From Motiliproteus sediminis (lineage in GTDB: Bacteria; Pseudomonadota; Gammaproteobacteria; Pseudomonadales; Balneatricaceae): DNA of 64,000 nt. The DNA is taken from assembly GCF_017912535.1 (NCBI RefSeq), contig NZ_JAERQK010000001.1, forward strand, positions 124,001 through 188,000, given 5' to 3'. Below, piece after piece: positions 54,804 through 63,819 of the stretch. A program made the position numbers and the translations under genes. Under the pieces are notes generated by a model. It did no database searches. It was not told where the DNA came from and saw nothing but the letters and a program-made list of their open reading frames with translations. How positions within the stretch are numbered: the stretch's first letter is position 1; the number at the start of each line of letters is the position of its first letter.

Positions 54804-55670
54804 CTATCGACCGGCTGGATAATGGTCTGCCTGCTGTGCGGCCTCCCAAGCCTGCAGTGCACGTTTACGGGTATTGCCCCAGCGGTACTGGCCGATATCG
54901 CCGCTTTCACGGATCACCCGGTGGCAGGGGATCAAAAAGCCGACATGGTTGCGCGCCAGCGCACTGCCCACTGCCCGTTGCGCTTTGGGGGAACCTGCCA
55001 AGGCGGCAAGTTGGCTGTAGGACACCAGTTCGCCCGCCGGGATTGCCAGCAGTGCTTCCCAAACCTTGAGCTGGAAGTTGGTGCCCCGCAGTACCAGATG
55101 CAGCCTGCCCGGTTGGGGCGAGCGGCAGAAAATACGGGTTGCCAGTGTGACGGCCCCGGTCGAATCTTGCTGCAGAGTGGCGTTGGGCCACAGTTGTTGC
55201 AGCTCCTGCTGACGCTGGGGCAGGTCGTCATCGATAAACGCCAGATAACACAGTCCGCGTGTGGTCCAGGCCAGCAAGGCGTCGCCGAAGCAGCTCGGCG
55301 CGATGCCATAGCCAATGATTAATCCGGTACCGCCGGTACGGATCTCGCCTGGCGTCATCGCCTCGCAGCTGATCATCAGGTCATGCAACCGGCCGGTGCT
55401 GCTGAGACCGGTGGAGAGCGCGGTGGTGACGACGTCCTCGGAGCGTTGGAGCGCCTGTTTGGCGTGCTCTTTGTTCAGAAACTGCAGAAAGCGCTTGGGG
55501 CTGATACCGGCCCACTGGCTGAATAGCCGCTGCAGATGGTGTTCGCTCAGGTGCACCGCTTCCGCGACCTGGCTGAGACTGGGTTGCTGGCGGGCGTTAG
55601 TGGCCAGATAGTCGATCGCCGCTGCGACCTGATGATAGTGGCGTTGCTGCTCCAACAGGGGGTCAGGCAT
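54804..55670 (-). CDS. AraC-type HTH fused to O6-methylguanine-DNA methyltransferase
   Basis: A 288-residue protein. An AraC HTH with SLSQVAEAVHLSEHHLQRLFSQWAG occupies the first ~110 residues, and an alkyltransferase domain the rest, with the IPCHRVI active site (Cys about 249). Unlike E. coli Ada, there is no N-terminal methylphosphotriester zinc domain. It would repair O6-methylguanine and could regulate an alkylation response. The gene overlaps the DMT exporter's end by 8 bp, so they are co-transcribed. Confidence 0.93.
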   Translation of the reverse strand: MPDPLLEQQRHYHQVAAAIDYLATNARQQPSLSQVAEAVHLSEHHLQRLFSQWAGISPKRFLQFLNKEHAKQALQRSEDVVTTALSTGLSSTGRLHDLMISCEAMTPGEIRTGGTGLIIGYGIAPSCFGDALLAWTTRGLCYLAFIDDDLPQRQQELQQLWPNATLQQDSTGAVTLATRIFCRSPQPGRLHLVLRGTNFQLKVWEALLAIPAGELVSYSQLAALAGSPKAQRAVGSALARNHVGFLIPCHRVIRESGDIGQYRWGNTRKRALQAWEAAQQADHYPAGR

Positions 55671-56556
55671 GGCGGGCGCTCCTTACAGGCCACAGAGTGC
55701 GAGGGTTGAATCCGGTGACCAGGGCGGTACCGGTCAGTATCGTCAGGGTTCCGGCCAGGGTATGCCAGCCAGGTTGCTCGTCAAGCAGGCTCCAGCCCCA
55801 GAGCACGCCAAAAAGGGGGATCAGAAAGGTGACGGTGAGCGCCGAGGTGGGTCCCACCTCGGCGACCAGCCGAAAATAGAGCAGATAGGCCATGCCGGTG
55901 CAAAGAATGCCGAGCAGCAGCACGGCGATGGCTACCGGGGGGGCGGGCATGGCTGGCAGGGGCAGCCACAGCGTCGCTGGCAGCAACCACAGCGTCGCCG
56001 CCCACATGCTGCCGTGGGCGTTATTGAAGGGTTCCACCGCGCTGGCGTGGCGGGCGTAATTGCTGGCGATGCCGTAACAGAGCGCTGCTCCCAGAGCAGC
56101 GGCGACGGCAACAGCGGCCCCCGGTTCGCTGGTGATTCGGTCAAGACCCACCAGCAGGGCCACTCCCATCGCGCCCAATAACAGGCCGAGCAGCGCCCTT
56201 CGAGGCGGCATTTCACGTTGCCAGAGTGCCCCCACCAATGCCCCCCAGAGGGGTGAGGTGGCGTTGACGATGGATAGCAGCGACACGGTCAGGGTTTGCG
56301 CGGCGAAGGCGAGCAACAGAAACGGCAGCGCTGAGTTAAGACCGCCGAGCAGCAGGTAGTGGCGCCAGTGCTGGCGCAGTGCCAACCGCCGGCGCAGCAG
56401 AAGCGCGACCGCAAGCAGAAACAGTGCCGCCAGGCTAACCCGGCTTTCGATCAGCCACAGCGGCCCCAGCACCGGGGCCCCCATGCGCAGAAACAGAAAG
56501 GACCCGCCCCAGATGGCGGATAGAAGCAGCAGGTTAAACGCGCTGGTGAGCGGCAT
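55663..56556 (-). CDS. EamA-type DMT transporter
   Basis: A 297-residue membrane protein with about 10 helices in two EamA repeats, e.g. LLLLSAIWGGSFLFLRMG and PALWGALVGALWQRE near 105, GAALCYGIASNYAR, and a final LTGTALVTGFNP. It probably exports metabolites. It precedes the AraC-MGMT gene on the same transcript. The substrate is not indicated. Confidence 0.9.
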   Translation of the reverse strand: MPLTSAFNLLLLSAIWGGSFLFLRMGAPVLGPLWLIESRVSLAALFLLAVALLLRRRLALRQHWRHYLLLGGLNSALPFLLLAFAAQTLTVSLLSIVNATSPLWGALVGALWQREMPPRRALLGLLLGAMGVALLVGLDRITSEPGAAVAVAAALGAALCYGIASNYARHASAVEPFNNAHGSMWAATLWLLPATLWLPLPAMPAPPVAIAVLLLGILCTGMAYLLYFRLVAEVGPTSALTVTFLIPLFGVLWGWSLLDEQPGWHTLAGTLTILTGTALVTGFNPRTLWPVRSARHA

Positions 56557-56682
56557 GGATCAGCGGGCCCCCGGGGCAATGTGGTCACAACAAGCGAGGC
56601 CGGGTTTGGCCATGCTGTTCTGGCGCAGTGTCGCCGATTCGTGGAGTGAGGGCTACCCGATTCTTGCGCGATCAGAGTGCTG

Positions 56683-57141
56683 TTAAAAGTGGCGGTCGCC
56701 GTAGCCAGCGTAGCGGCGTCGCAGAACCAGATTGCTTGGTGCGACTAACAGCGCCAGCAGCGCCAGCCCATGCACGGCGAGGCCCGCGTTGGCGGATGCC
56801 GCAAATGACAACATCAGCTCCAGAGCATAGAGAATCGCAACGCTGATCCAGCCGGGCAAGCCGATATCGCGGGCCCGCTTGGCCATCAGGTTGAGGCCGG
56901 CAAAGGTCGCCGCCGCGCCGGTCAGGGTGATAACCAACAGCGCTGGCAAGCCGAACAGGTCTGCTAGGCGTTGCTGGGTCGTGACGATGTCACCGCCAAC
57001 TAGTTGCTCCACCGCGCCTAGCACCAGCCCCAGCAGTAGCGTCAGTAGCAAGATGATGATCAACAGCAGCAGGCTGTAGCCCAGATAGCGCAAGCGAGTG
57101 AGGCGGCCGGTCTTAATCTCGCCGAAATACAGGGTTAACAT
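56683..57141 (-). CDS. DUF805-like membrane protein
   Basis: A 152-residue protein with four hydrophobic segments. It starts FGEIKTGRLTRLRYLGYSLLL and has AKRARDIGLPGWIS, the R-R-L-H-D-like motif of the DUF805 family. ATG 57141 follows GGAGGGG; an upstream extension lacks one. Function unknown. It is monocistronic. Confidence 0.78.
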   Translation of the reverse strand: MLTLYFGEIKTGRLTRLRYLGYSLLLLIIILLLTLLLGLVLGAVEQLVGGDIVTTQQRLADLFGLPALLVITLTGAAATFAGLNLMAKRARDIGLPGWISVAILYALELMLSFAASANAGLAVHGLALLALLVAPSNLVLRRRYAGYGDRHF

Positions 57142-57274
57142 GTACGCTGCCCCTCCGGGCGAAATCAGGTGACTGTTGGGCACCGGAGAGCGTATGAAGG
57201 TTCCACAGTGGTGTTGCGCAAGCATGCGCTTCCAGGCCCCTAATAACAAGCTAAGCGGTTATCAGTAAAAGAAA

Positions 57275-57736
57275 ATGGATAGAACTCTGGAGTTAAAAGT
57301 GCCGCCGCTGATGGTGACGGCACTGTTGGCTGGCAGTGTCTGGTGGTTTACCCCAGAGGCGGATCTGGGCTCGCCCTCGCCGGTTTGGGCGGTGATGGCA
57401 ATCGCGCTGACGGTGACCGGCCTGATTAGCGTATTGTTGGGGGTGCTGGCGGTTAAACTTTCCGGCACGACGGTTGATCCCACCCGCCCGCAACGGGCGT
57501 CGGTACTGGTCACCACCGGCATCTACCGGTTTAGCCGCAATCCAATGTACCTGGGTTTTCTGCTCTGGCTGTTGGGCTGGTCGGCGTGGCTGCAGCAACC
57601 CTTAGGGGTAGTAGTGGGCGGCGTGCTGTTGGCCTATCTCAACCGGTTTCAGATCGCTCCGGAGGAGCGGGCGCTGAGGGTGCGATTCGGTCAGGCGTTC
57701 AGTGACTACTGCGCGCGGACTCGCCGCTGGCTCTGA
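57275..57736 (+). CDS. Isoprenylcysteine methyltransferase-like (PEMT/ICMT) membrane protein
   Basis: A 153-residue membrane protein with four helices and the family motif GIYRFSRNPMYLGFLLW near 75-95, followed by FQIAPEERALRVRFGQAFSDYC at the C-terminus. Such proteins methylate lipid or isoprenyl groups. ATG 57275 lacks a strong ribosome site. It is convergent with the SDR gene. Confidence 0.88.
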   Translation: MDRTLELKVPPLMVTALLAGSVWWFTPEADLGSPSPVWAVMAIALTVTGLISVLLGVLAVKLSGTTVDPTRPQRASVLVTTGIYRFSRNPMYLGFLLWLLGWSAWLQQPLGVVVGGVLLAYLNRFQIAPEERALRVRFGQAFSDYCARTRRWL

Positions 57737-57752
57737 ATGACAGCCCCCGGTA

Positions 57753-58457
57753 TTACCATGGTAGCCGGGTCCCGTCCCAGTTGAGAAACTGTCCCGATTG
57801 CGCCGGTGATAGCGAGGTTATCAGGTCCAGCAGACGGTTGGCCGTCGTTTCCGGGGTATACAGCTTGGCCGCTTCGATATGGCGCTGAAACGGACGAGAG
57901 AGTGGTGTATCGGTGGTTCCCGGATGCTGGGCTACGATGCAGGCGGCGGGGTGACTGCGCTGCCACTCGATAGCGGTGGTTTTAACCAGCATGTTCAGCG
58001 CAGCCTTGCTCATGCGATAGCTGTACCACCCCCCCAATCGGTTATCGCTGATGGACCCTACCCGCGCAGACAGAAGAGCAACGGTGAGTGGATCGCGGCG
58101 CCCGTAGCAGGCTGTGAGGGTCTGCAGCAGGTGCACGCTGTCGATGCAGTTACGCTCCAGGTTGTGATGCAGAAAACCCGGCTCAAGGTCGGCCAGCCGT
58201 TTCTCCGGCCGTTGCTCGGCTTGATGAAGCATCCCGCCGCAATGGATCACCAGGCGAGGTTTGCGCGGCAGGGGGTGCAGCAGGTCGGTGAGCCGCCAGG
58301 GGTAGTCACTGGCGGGACATGCTGTCAGCGAGTCCGTTGCCCCCGGCACCGGGGCCTCGCTGCGGGTGACGGCAAGTACCGGAATGCCTTGCCGCCGCGC
58401 TTGTTCGACCAACGCACGTCCGATGCCGCCGCTGGCACCGGTCACCATCAATTCCAT
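57753..58457 (-). CDS. Short-chain dehydrogenase (C-factor-like SDR)
   Basis: A 234-residue SDR. The nucleotide-binding motif is TGASGGIGRAL; the catalytic Ser is in SARVGSISDN and Tyr-x3-Lys in YSYRMSKAALNML; the end SGQFLNWDGTRLPW is typical of C-factor-like SDRs. The ATG overlaps the stop of the MerR-B12 gene by one base, so the two are coupled. Confidence 0.9.
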   Translation of the reverse strand: MELMVTGASGGIGRALVEQARRQGIPVLAVTRSEAPVPGATDSLTACPASDYPWRLTDLLHPLPRKPRLVIHCGGMLHQAEQRPEKRLADLEPGFLHHNLERNCIDSVHLLQTLTACYGRRDPLTVALLSARVGSISDNRLGGWYSYRMSKAALNMLVKTTAIEWQRSHPAACIVAQHPGTTDTPLSRPFQRHIEAAKLYTPETTANRLLDLITSLSPAQSGQFLNWDGTRLPW

Positions 58458-59368
58458 CAGTGACGTACTCGGTCATGAAGCGCTGCGACCACCGGGGCAA
58501 TAGCGTCGAGCTGGCGAACCACGGTTACCCGGCCCGGCAGCATACGCAGTCGGCTGACCCCCTCGCCGCCAACCAGGATCTGCACCGAAGCAGGAAGCTT
58601 GCTACTGATCTCGCGCAGGGCCGCCATCAGCAACGAACGCTTCTGTAGCGCACTGAACGACAGCGCGACAACCTCGGGCTGAAGTGATTTACAGGCCAGA
58701 ATGAGTTCATCCACCGGCATCTCAACTCCGAGATTAACGGTTCGGGCGCCACCTTCGCGCAGCATCAGTTCGACCATCAGCAGTCCCATACCATGGCGTT
58801 CGCCCGGCATGGTCGTCAGCAGAACCCGCGGGCCATCCTCCGGGGGCTGAATCTGGTGGCAGGCGTCATGTAGTACGCGGCTGAGATGGTCGGTAACCAG
58901 ATGCTCGACAAAGATTGACAGTTGGCCCGCCGCCCAGGCTCTCCCGGTCATATCGAGCAGCGGTGCCGCCACTTCGGTGACAAAGCGCTGTGGACCCAGC
59001 TCTCGATAGAGGCTGCGCAGTTGCGGCTCCACCTGCGCGTTTTCCCCCGCTTGGGCGGAGAGCAACAGTTGACCTACCCGGGGGTGGTCGAAGTTAACTT
59101 GCCCGAGCTGTTGCTGCAACGCTAGCTCCTGCAGCTGCTCATCGGACAGGCTGACCACCTTGCCGGGGCGGTAGCCGCGATCGAGCAGACGGCTGATGAT
59201 TCGCAGCCGCTTCACTTGATCGCGCGAGTATACGCGTTCTCCCTGGGGACCGCGCCCCGGAACGGGGAAGCCGTAACGGCGCTCCCACACCCGCAACGTG
59301 TCTTTGCCGATGCCGATGTCGCGGGAAACTTCGTCGATGGTGTATTGGGTGACCGGTGGCATGTTCAT
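58457..59368 (-). CDS. MerR-family regulator with cobalamin-binding domain (CarH/LitR-like)
   Basis: A 303-residue transcription factor. An N-terminal MerR HTH (about 8-75, IGIGKDTLRVWERRYGFP) is followed by a helical B12-binding cap and a Rossmann-like cobalamin domain. The W-x9-EH motif is intact (Trp145 to Glu155-His156), as in the AdoCbl photoreceptor CarH, and the lower axial ligand fits His192 in GERHGMG. Such proteins repress genes in the dark and release DNA on light. ATG 59368 is used. It is the first gene of the MerR-SDR unit. Confidence 0.92.
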   Translation of the reverse strand: MNMPPVTQYTIDEVSRDIGIGKDTLRVWERRYGFPVPGRGPQGERVYSRDQVKRLRIISRLLDRGYRPGKVVSLSDEQLQELALQQQLGQVNFDHPRVGQLLLSAQAGENAQVEPQLRSLYRELGPQRFVTEVAAPLLDMTGRAWAAGQLSIFVEHLVTDHLSRVLHDACHQIQPPEDGPRVLLTTMPGERHGMGLLMVELMLREGGARTVNLGVEMPVDELILACKSLQPEVVALSFSALQKRSLLMAALREISSKLPASVQILVGGEGVSRLRMLPGRVTVVRQLDAIAPVVAALHDRVRH

Positions 59369-59393
59369 TGTCTCAGCCCTGAAAGTTGCGGTG

Positions 59394-59423
59394 ATTATAC
59401 CAGTTTGTCCTAGACAAATGTAA
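59394..59423 (-). promoter_or_regulatory. Promoter of the MerR-B12 gene with a palindrome in its spacer
   Basis: Minus-strand -10 TATAAT (59394-59399) and -35 TTACAT (59418-59423) with an 18-bp spacer. The spacer holds the 15-bp palindrome TTTGTCCTAGACAAA (59404-59418), a good candidate operator for autoregulation. The palindrome could also act on the divergent gene. Confidence 0.7.
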
Positions 59424-59492
59424 TTATCCGAGTATATTTATCAGGTATAAGTTCAATCCAATCGACTTCCACTCAGTGACGGGGTGCGTAAT

Positions 59493-60329
59493 ATGAAAGC
59501 GGCAACAGTTATCAAGTCCACGGGGATCTGTCTGCTATTGGCGGGTGCCGGCATTCTGCATGCCAATATGGTGCAACCCGACCAGGCGGCAGTCGCTAAA
59601 CAGGTTCAGGTGATGGAACACGCGATCACTGCCAGTTCGGTCAGTGACCGTTACGCACCTGAAGAGCGACAGCAGAAGTTGAGCCTGGTCGCCGGTGCGC
59701 GTGAGAGTCTGCGTGAGGGGCACGTGAAGACGGCCGCTGATCAGCTGGAGCAGGCGGCTCGGATGCTGTATCCCATGAAGGAGTACAACGGAATTCCGCT
59801 CGCCGGAGACAAGCAGCAGCGCTGGGTATTCCAGATGGAGCGAGTGATTGATGCGCTGCTGCCGGTTGCGCGCGATATAGCGGCCGAGAAAAGCGCCACC
59901 ATCGATATGCTTGCGGTGACCGACACCCTCTATGAGCAGGGGCGGCTGGCGGCAGCCGGTGGCGACCTCAATCAGGCCGAGCGGTTGTTGACCAATGCCT
60001 ACCTCGAGCTGCAGCGGGCGCTGGTGGAGCTTCGTTCAGGCGACCTGCTGGTTATCGAACAGCCGGATGCCGGTACTCAGGCAGCCTGGAAGGAAGCGGT
60101 GCGCCGTTACGAGGATTGGCGTTTTTTCGCCGATTGGATGGAGCGATCTTCTGAAGAACTGGGTATCGACCCCGGCATCATCGCTCAGGGCAGCAAGGAA
60201 GCTGACCGTATCTTTCAGCAAGCGCGAGATGAGGCGCAGCAGGGGGATTGGAGAGTTGCCACGGACCGTATCGATCAGGCCTACCTGACACTGGAAGACT
60301 ACTGGCGTGAGGCCGGTGTCGATATCTGA
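59493..60329 (+). CDS. Exported helical protein of unknown function
   Basis: A 278-residue protein with a signal peptide (about 1-24) and then a mostly alpha-helical, TPR-like sequence rich in charged residues (REGHVKTAADQLEQAARML, AAAGGDLNQAERLLTNAYLELQ). The YfdX family has such features, but I do not place it firmly. ATG 59493 is divergent from the MerR-B12 gene, so both may share the region with the palindrome at 59404-59418. Confidence 0.68.
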   Translation: MKAATVIKSTGICLLLAGAGILHANMVQPDQAAVAKQVQVMEHAITASSVSDRYAPEERQQKLSLVAGARESLREGHVKTAADQLEQAARMLYPMKEYNGIPLAGDKQQRWVFQMERVIDALLPVARDIAAEKSATIDMLAVTDTLYEQGRLAAAGGDLNQAERLLTNAYLELQRALVELRSGDLLVIEQPDAGTQAAWKEAVRRYEDWRFFADWMERSSEELGIDPGIIAQGSKEADRIFQQARDEAQQGDWRVATDRIDQAYLTLEDYWREAGVDI

Positions 60330-60430
60330 TGAGGAGGAGGGCAGTGCAGGAAAGAGCCTGCGCTGCCTGTTTGCTACCCCGAGGATCTTGTGTCAGGGTG
60401 CGATCGGTTTGAGCGTATCGGAGAGGCAGG

Positions 60431-60799
60431 GTGAACAGGGGATTGGTGTTGCTTGGCAGGCACTGGATGCTGCTCTCAGCAGGATTGTTGACGGCGATCA
60501 GTCTGCTCTCCTTATGGCCGCTGACGCAGCTACCAGAGGTACCCGGTAGTGATAAAACCCACCACCTTGTTGCTTATGCTGCGCTGATGTTACCGGCCGC
60601 CTATGCTCGCCCTCGTGGCTGGTTGTGGCTGGGACTTTTTTTTCTCGGCTGGAGTGGTGCTATCGAGTTGTTGCAACCACTGGTCAACCGCTACGGCGAA
60701 TGGCTCGACTTGGCCGCCAACGCTGCAGGGTTGGTGACAGGCATTACTCTGGCAGCTCTGCTGCGACTGCTTCGGCCAACGCCGGCCGGCAGTTGCTGA
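60431..60799 (+). CDS. VanZ-like membrane protein
   Basis: A 122-residue protein with about four hydrophobic segments and the VanZ motifs KTHHLVAYAALML and AIELLQPLVNRYGEWLDLAANAAGLVTG. Function is unknown; VanZ is named from a teicoplanin-resistance gene. The GTG start follows AGGCAGG. It is followed convergently by the CheB-CheR gene. Confidence 0.88.
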   Translation: MNRGLVLLGRHWMLLSAGLLTAISLLSLWPLTQLPEVPGSDKTHHLVAYAALMLPAAYARPRGWLWLGLFFLGWSGAIELLQPLVNRYGEWLDLAANAAGLVTGITLAALLRLLRPTPAGSC

Positions 60800-60822
60800 A
60801 CGTGCGGCCGCGCTGGCAGACC

Positions 60823-63783
60823 TCAGGTGTCTATTGGACCCGGTTTTGTAGCCGTCTGGCGGAGAATGGCGGTAAACAGCCGGTGCTCCTGAAATACGCC
60901 TTCGGTCACCTCCAACCAGATGTCACGCAGGCTGCCATCTTTGTGCTGGGCGGACAGCCGGCGCCCCTGACCGATGATTCTCGCCTCTCCGCTTTCGCGG
61001 TAGTGCTGCAGGTAACCATCGTGGCGGTCGCGGTCCGGTTGGGGCATCAGGTCACGCACGTTTCGGCCGACTAGCTCTTCGGGGCAGTAACCCAATAAGG
61101 TTTCAGTGGCCTGATTGGCGAACTGGATGGTGCCGATCTCGTCGGCGGTAATTGCGGCGTCCTTGAGACTGTTAAGAATACTTTTGTGAAAGTTCTGGAC
61201 GTCGTCCAGTTGTTGCGCGGTATTCAGCTGTTTCTGCTGCAGCTCTTTCAGTTCGGTAATGTCGGTAAACGACAGTACCACCCCGGATACGGCGCCTCGG
61301 GAGAGGTGATAAGGGTAGACGCGCACAAGAAAAATCCGGCCGTCGTAACGGGCCTCCGTGTAGCGATCCTGATTATTTGATACCACCTCGTCGATCAGTC
61401 TGTTGAGGTCGATATCGAGGTTGTGGGTCAGATCTCTGAACGGGCGACCGATATCTTTTGTCTGCAAGGCGACCAGATCTGCCGCGTCGGTGGTGAAGCG
61501 CCGGATATCCAGATTCTCGTCGAGAAATATGGTGCTGATTCTGGAGATCCTCAGCAGGTTATCCATATCATTGTGGGCTTCGGTCAGCTCGGTGATTTTG
61601 CTTTCGTACTCGGCGTTGACGGTAAACAGCTCCTCGTTGACCGATTGCAGCTCTTCGTTGGTGCTTTGCAGCTCTTCGTTGCTGGCCAGCAGCTCTTCGT
61701 TACTGGCCTGAAGCTCTTCGTTACTGGTTTCCAGCTCCTCGACCGTTGCCTGCAGGTTTTCGCGGGTCAGCTGCAGCTCCTGTTCAAGGTCGTTGATCCG
61801 TTCCTTGGCCTCGTGATCGGCATCGTACTCCAGGGCTTCGGTGGCGCCGAGGCGCTCCTCCTGAACAGGGTCGATCAGGATGGCAACCAGCGGCTCCTGT
61901 CCGCGTTTCTGAGCCAACGGCACGAACAGGATGTTTATCTGCCGGTGCTTGCCGCTGGCAACCTCAAAGCGGATGTTGCTGAAGCGGACCTCTTTGCCGG
62001 ATTTGAAGCATTTTTGCAGCCCGGTGTTGAAGGGAATCGACAAAGAGGGGTCTGCCAGCTTGGTCAACTGATTGGTCAGGCGTCCCTGCGGCAACTTGAT
62101 ATAGTCGGACGATTCGCCCACCAGGTGGATCAGTTCCTTCTCTTCGTTGACCACCATCAGCAGGTGAATCCGGCCGGGCGCCAGTGACTCCAGTAACCGC
62201 TGTAACATCCGTTCGTCGTCCCGGACCACCGAGCGGTTGCTGTAATTGAGCGGCGCTGAGCTGGGCTGGCTGCTGGACCCGGCTACGAACATCTGCGAAT
62301 GGCGGGACAGACGACCGGGTTGCACCGCTCGGCCCTTGCTGCGGAACACTTTCCACTTGGCTGAGATCGCTTCAAACAGCGATGCGGCATCGCCCAGGCT
62401 TTCGCTGGGGCCGAGAAACAGTACGCCGCGCTCCTGCAGTGCGTAATTAAACAGTTCGATGATGGTTCGCTGCAGTACCGGCTCAAGGTAGATCAGCAGA
62501 TTTCGGCAGCTGATCAGATCAACGTTGGTAAACGGCGGATCCTTGAAGATGTTGTGGCGGGCGAACACCACCGCCTCGCGGACATAACGGCTGATCTGGT
62601 AGCCGCCCTCGATCTGCATAAAATACTTTTCCAGCAGATGCAGTGGCACGTCGGCCGCGATGCTCTCGGAAAATCGGCCCTGGCCGGCCTGGTGAATCGC
62701 TTCCTGATCGATGTCGGTAGCGAATATCTTCAGGCGCAACCGGTGTTGTTGCTGCTCCATGATGTCAAAGCAGAGAATCGCCAGCGAGTATGCTTCCTCG
62801 CCGGAGGAGCAGCCGGCGGACCAGAGCCTTAATTCGCTGCCAGGTGACTTTTCCAGAATCAGCTCCTGCAGGTGCGAGGTCAGCTCTTCATAACCCATCG
62901 GATCGCGAAAGAAACTGGTGACGCCGATCAGCAGCTCACGATAGAGCTTGCCGATCTCCTGGCGGTTGGTTTCCAGCAAGTGAATGTATTCGCTCAGCCG
63001 GTGCAACTGGTTAAAGGCCATCCGCCGTTCGAGCCGCCGGACCACTGTTGAGGATTTGTAGTGGGAAAAATCGACCTTACTGTAATCGCGCAACAGCGAG
63101 AAAATCCGCTCCAGGCCGCTGCCTTGCTTAAGCTTGGCGTCAAGCGCCACCGAGCGGGCTCCGTAGGGGTGCTGCGAGTAGGAGAGCAGCTGTTCCGGCA
63201 TCTCGTCCGGTGCCAGGTCGTAATCCGCCAGGCCTGTGGCTAAGGCGTTGCGCGGCATACCGTCAAAGGCTGCGGTTTCCGGAGATTGTACGATCACCAT
63301 ACCGAGGGCTTCCTTGATCGACCGTATACCCCGACAGCCGTCGCTACCGGTTCCAGAGAGGATGATTCCGATCGCTTTATCGCTCTGGTCAGTGGCCAAT
63401 GAACTCATGAAAAGGTCAATCGGCAGATTAAGGTCCCCGCGGCTGCGGTCCTGTTCGGTAACGATCAGCTGGCCATGGTAGATCTGCAGGTTCTTTTTGG
63501 GCGGAATCAGGTAAACGTGGTTGGCTTCGACTTTATCGCCATCCTCGGCGACATGAACGGGCATGCTGGTGAACTTGCCCAGCAGCTCCTTCATGAGGCT
63601 TTTGTGGTCCGGCGACAGGTGCTGAATCACGATGAAGGCGAGGCCGCTATCACCGATCATGTTGCGAAAGAACGACTGGATGGCGTCAAGACCGCCGGCC
63701 GAAGCACCGATCGCAACATAGTGGGTGGGAGTGGTGAGGCCCTGCTCCGGCTTGGCCGGCGTGTTAGCTGATGATTCAGACAT
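60823..63783 (-). CDS. CheB-CheR-PAS fusion protein
   Basis: A 986-residue cytosolic protein. The N-terminal CheB methylesterase domain (about 20-195) has IGASAGG, QHLSPDH and GTGSDG; CheR (about 210-460) has the SAM-binding LRLWSAGCSSGEEAYSLA. Then an extended coiled coil with tandem LETSNEELQ-type heptads (about 660-740) and two PAS domains (about 740-985). No receiver domain is present, so CheB is not phosphorylation-gated. Such fusions work with hybrid kinases rather than classical chemotaxis. It sits 36 bp after a histidine kinase gene. Confidence 0.93.
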   Translation of the reverse strand: MSESSANTPAKPEQGLTTPTHYVAIGASAGGLDAIQSFFRNMIGDSGLAFIVIQHLSPDHKSLMKELLGKFTSMPVHVAEDGDKVEANHVYLIPPKKNLQIYHGQLIVTEQDRSRGDLNLPIDLFMSSLATDQSDKAIGIILSGTGSDGCRGIRSIKEALGMVIVQSPETAAFDGMPRNALATGLADYDLAPDEMPEQLLSYSQHPYGARSVALDAKLKQGSGLERIFSLLRDYSKVDFSHYKSSTVVRRLERRMAFNQLHRLSEYIHLLETNRQEIGKLYRELLIGVTSFFRDPMGYEELTSHLQELILEKSPGSELRLWSAGCSSGEEAYSLAILCFDIMEQQQHRLRLKIFATDIDQEAIHQAGQGRFSESIAADVPLHLLEKYFMQIEGGYQISRYVREAVVFARHNIFKDPPFTNVDLISCRNLLIYLEPVLQRTIIELFNYALQERGVLFLGPSESLGDAASLFEAISAKWKVFRSKGRAVQPGRLSRHSQMFVAGSSSQPSSAPLNYSNRSVVRDDERMLQRLLESLAPGRIHLLMVVNEEKELIHLVGESSDYIKLPQGRLTNQLTKLADPSLSIPFNTGLQKCFKSGKEVRFSNIRFEVASGKHRQINILFVPLAQKRGQEPLVAILIDPVQEERLGATEALEYDADHEAKERINDLEQELQLTRENLQATVEELETSNEELQASNEELLASNEELQSTNEELQSVNEELFTVNAEYESKITELTEAHNDMDNLLRISRISTIFLDENLDIRRFTTDAADLVALQTKDIGRPFRDLTHNLDIDLNRLIDEVVSNNQDRYTEARYDGRIFLVRVYPYHLSRGAVSGVVLSFTDITELKELQQKQLNTAQQLDDVQNFHKSILNSLKDAAITADEIGTIQFANQATETLLGYCPEELVGRNVRDLMPQPDRDRHDGYLQHYRESGEARIIGQGRRLSAQHKDGSLRDIWLEVTEGVFQEHRLFTAILRQTATKPGPIDT

Positions 63784-63819
63784 CCAGTGTTCCTGTTGCG
63801 CCGGCTTTAAAGGCCGAGC

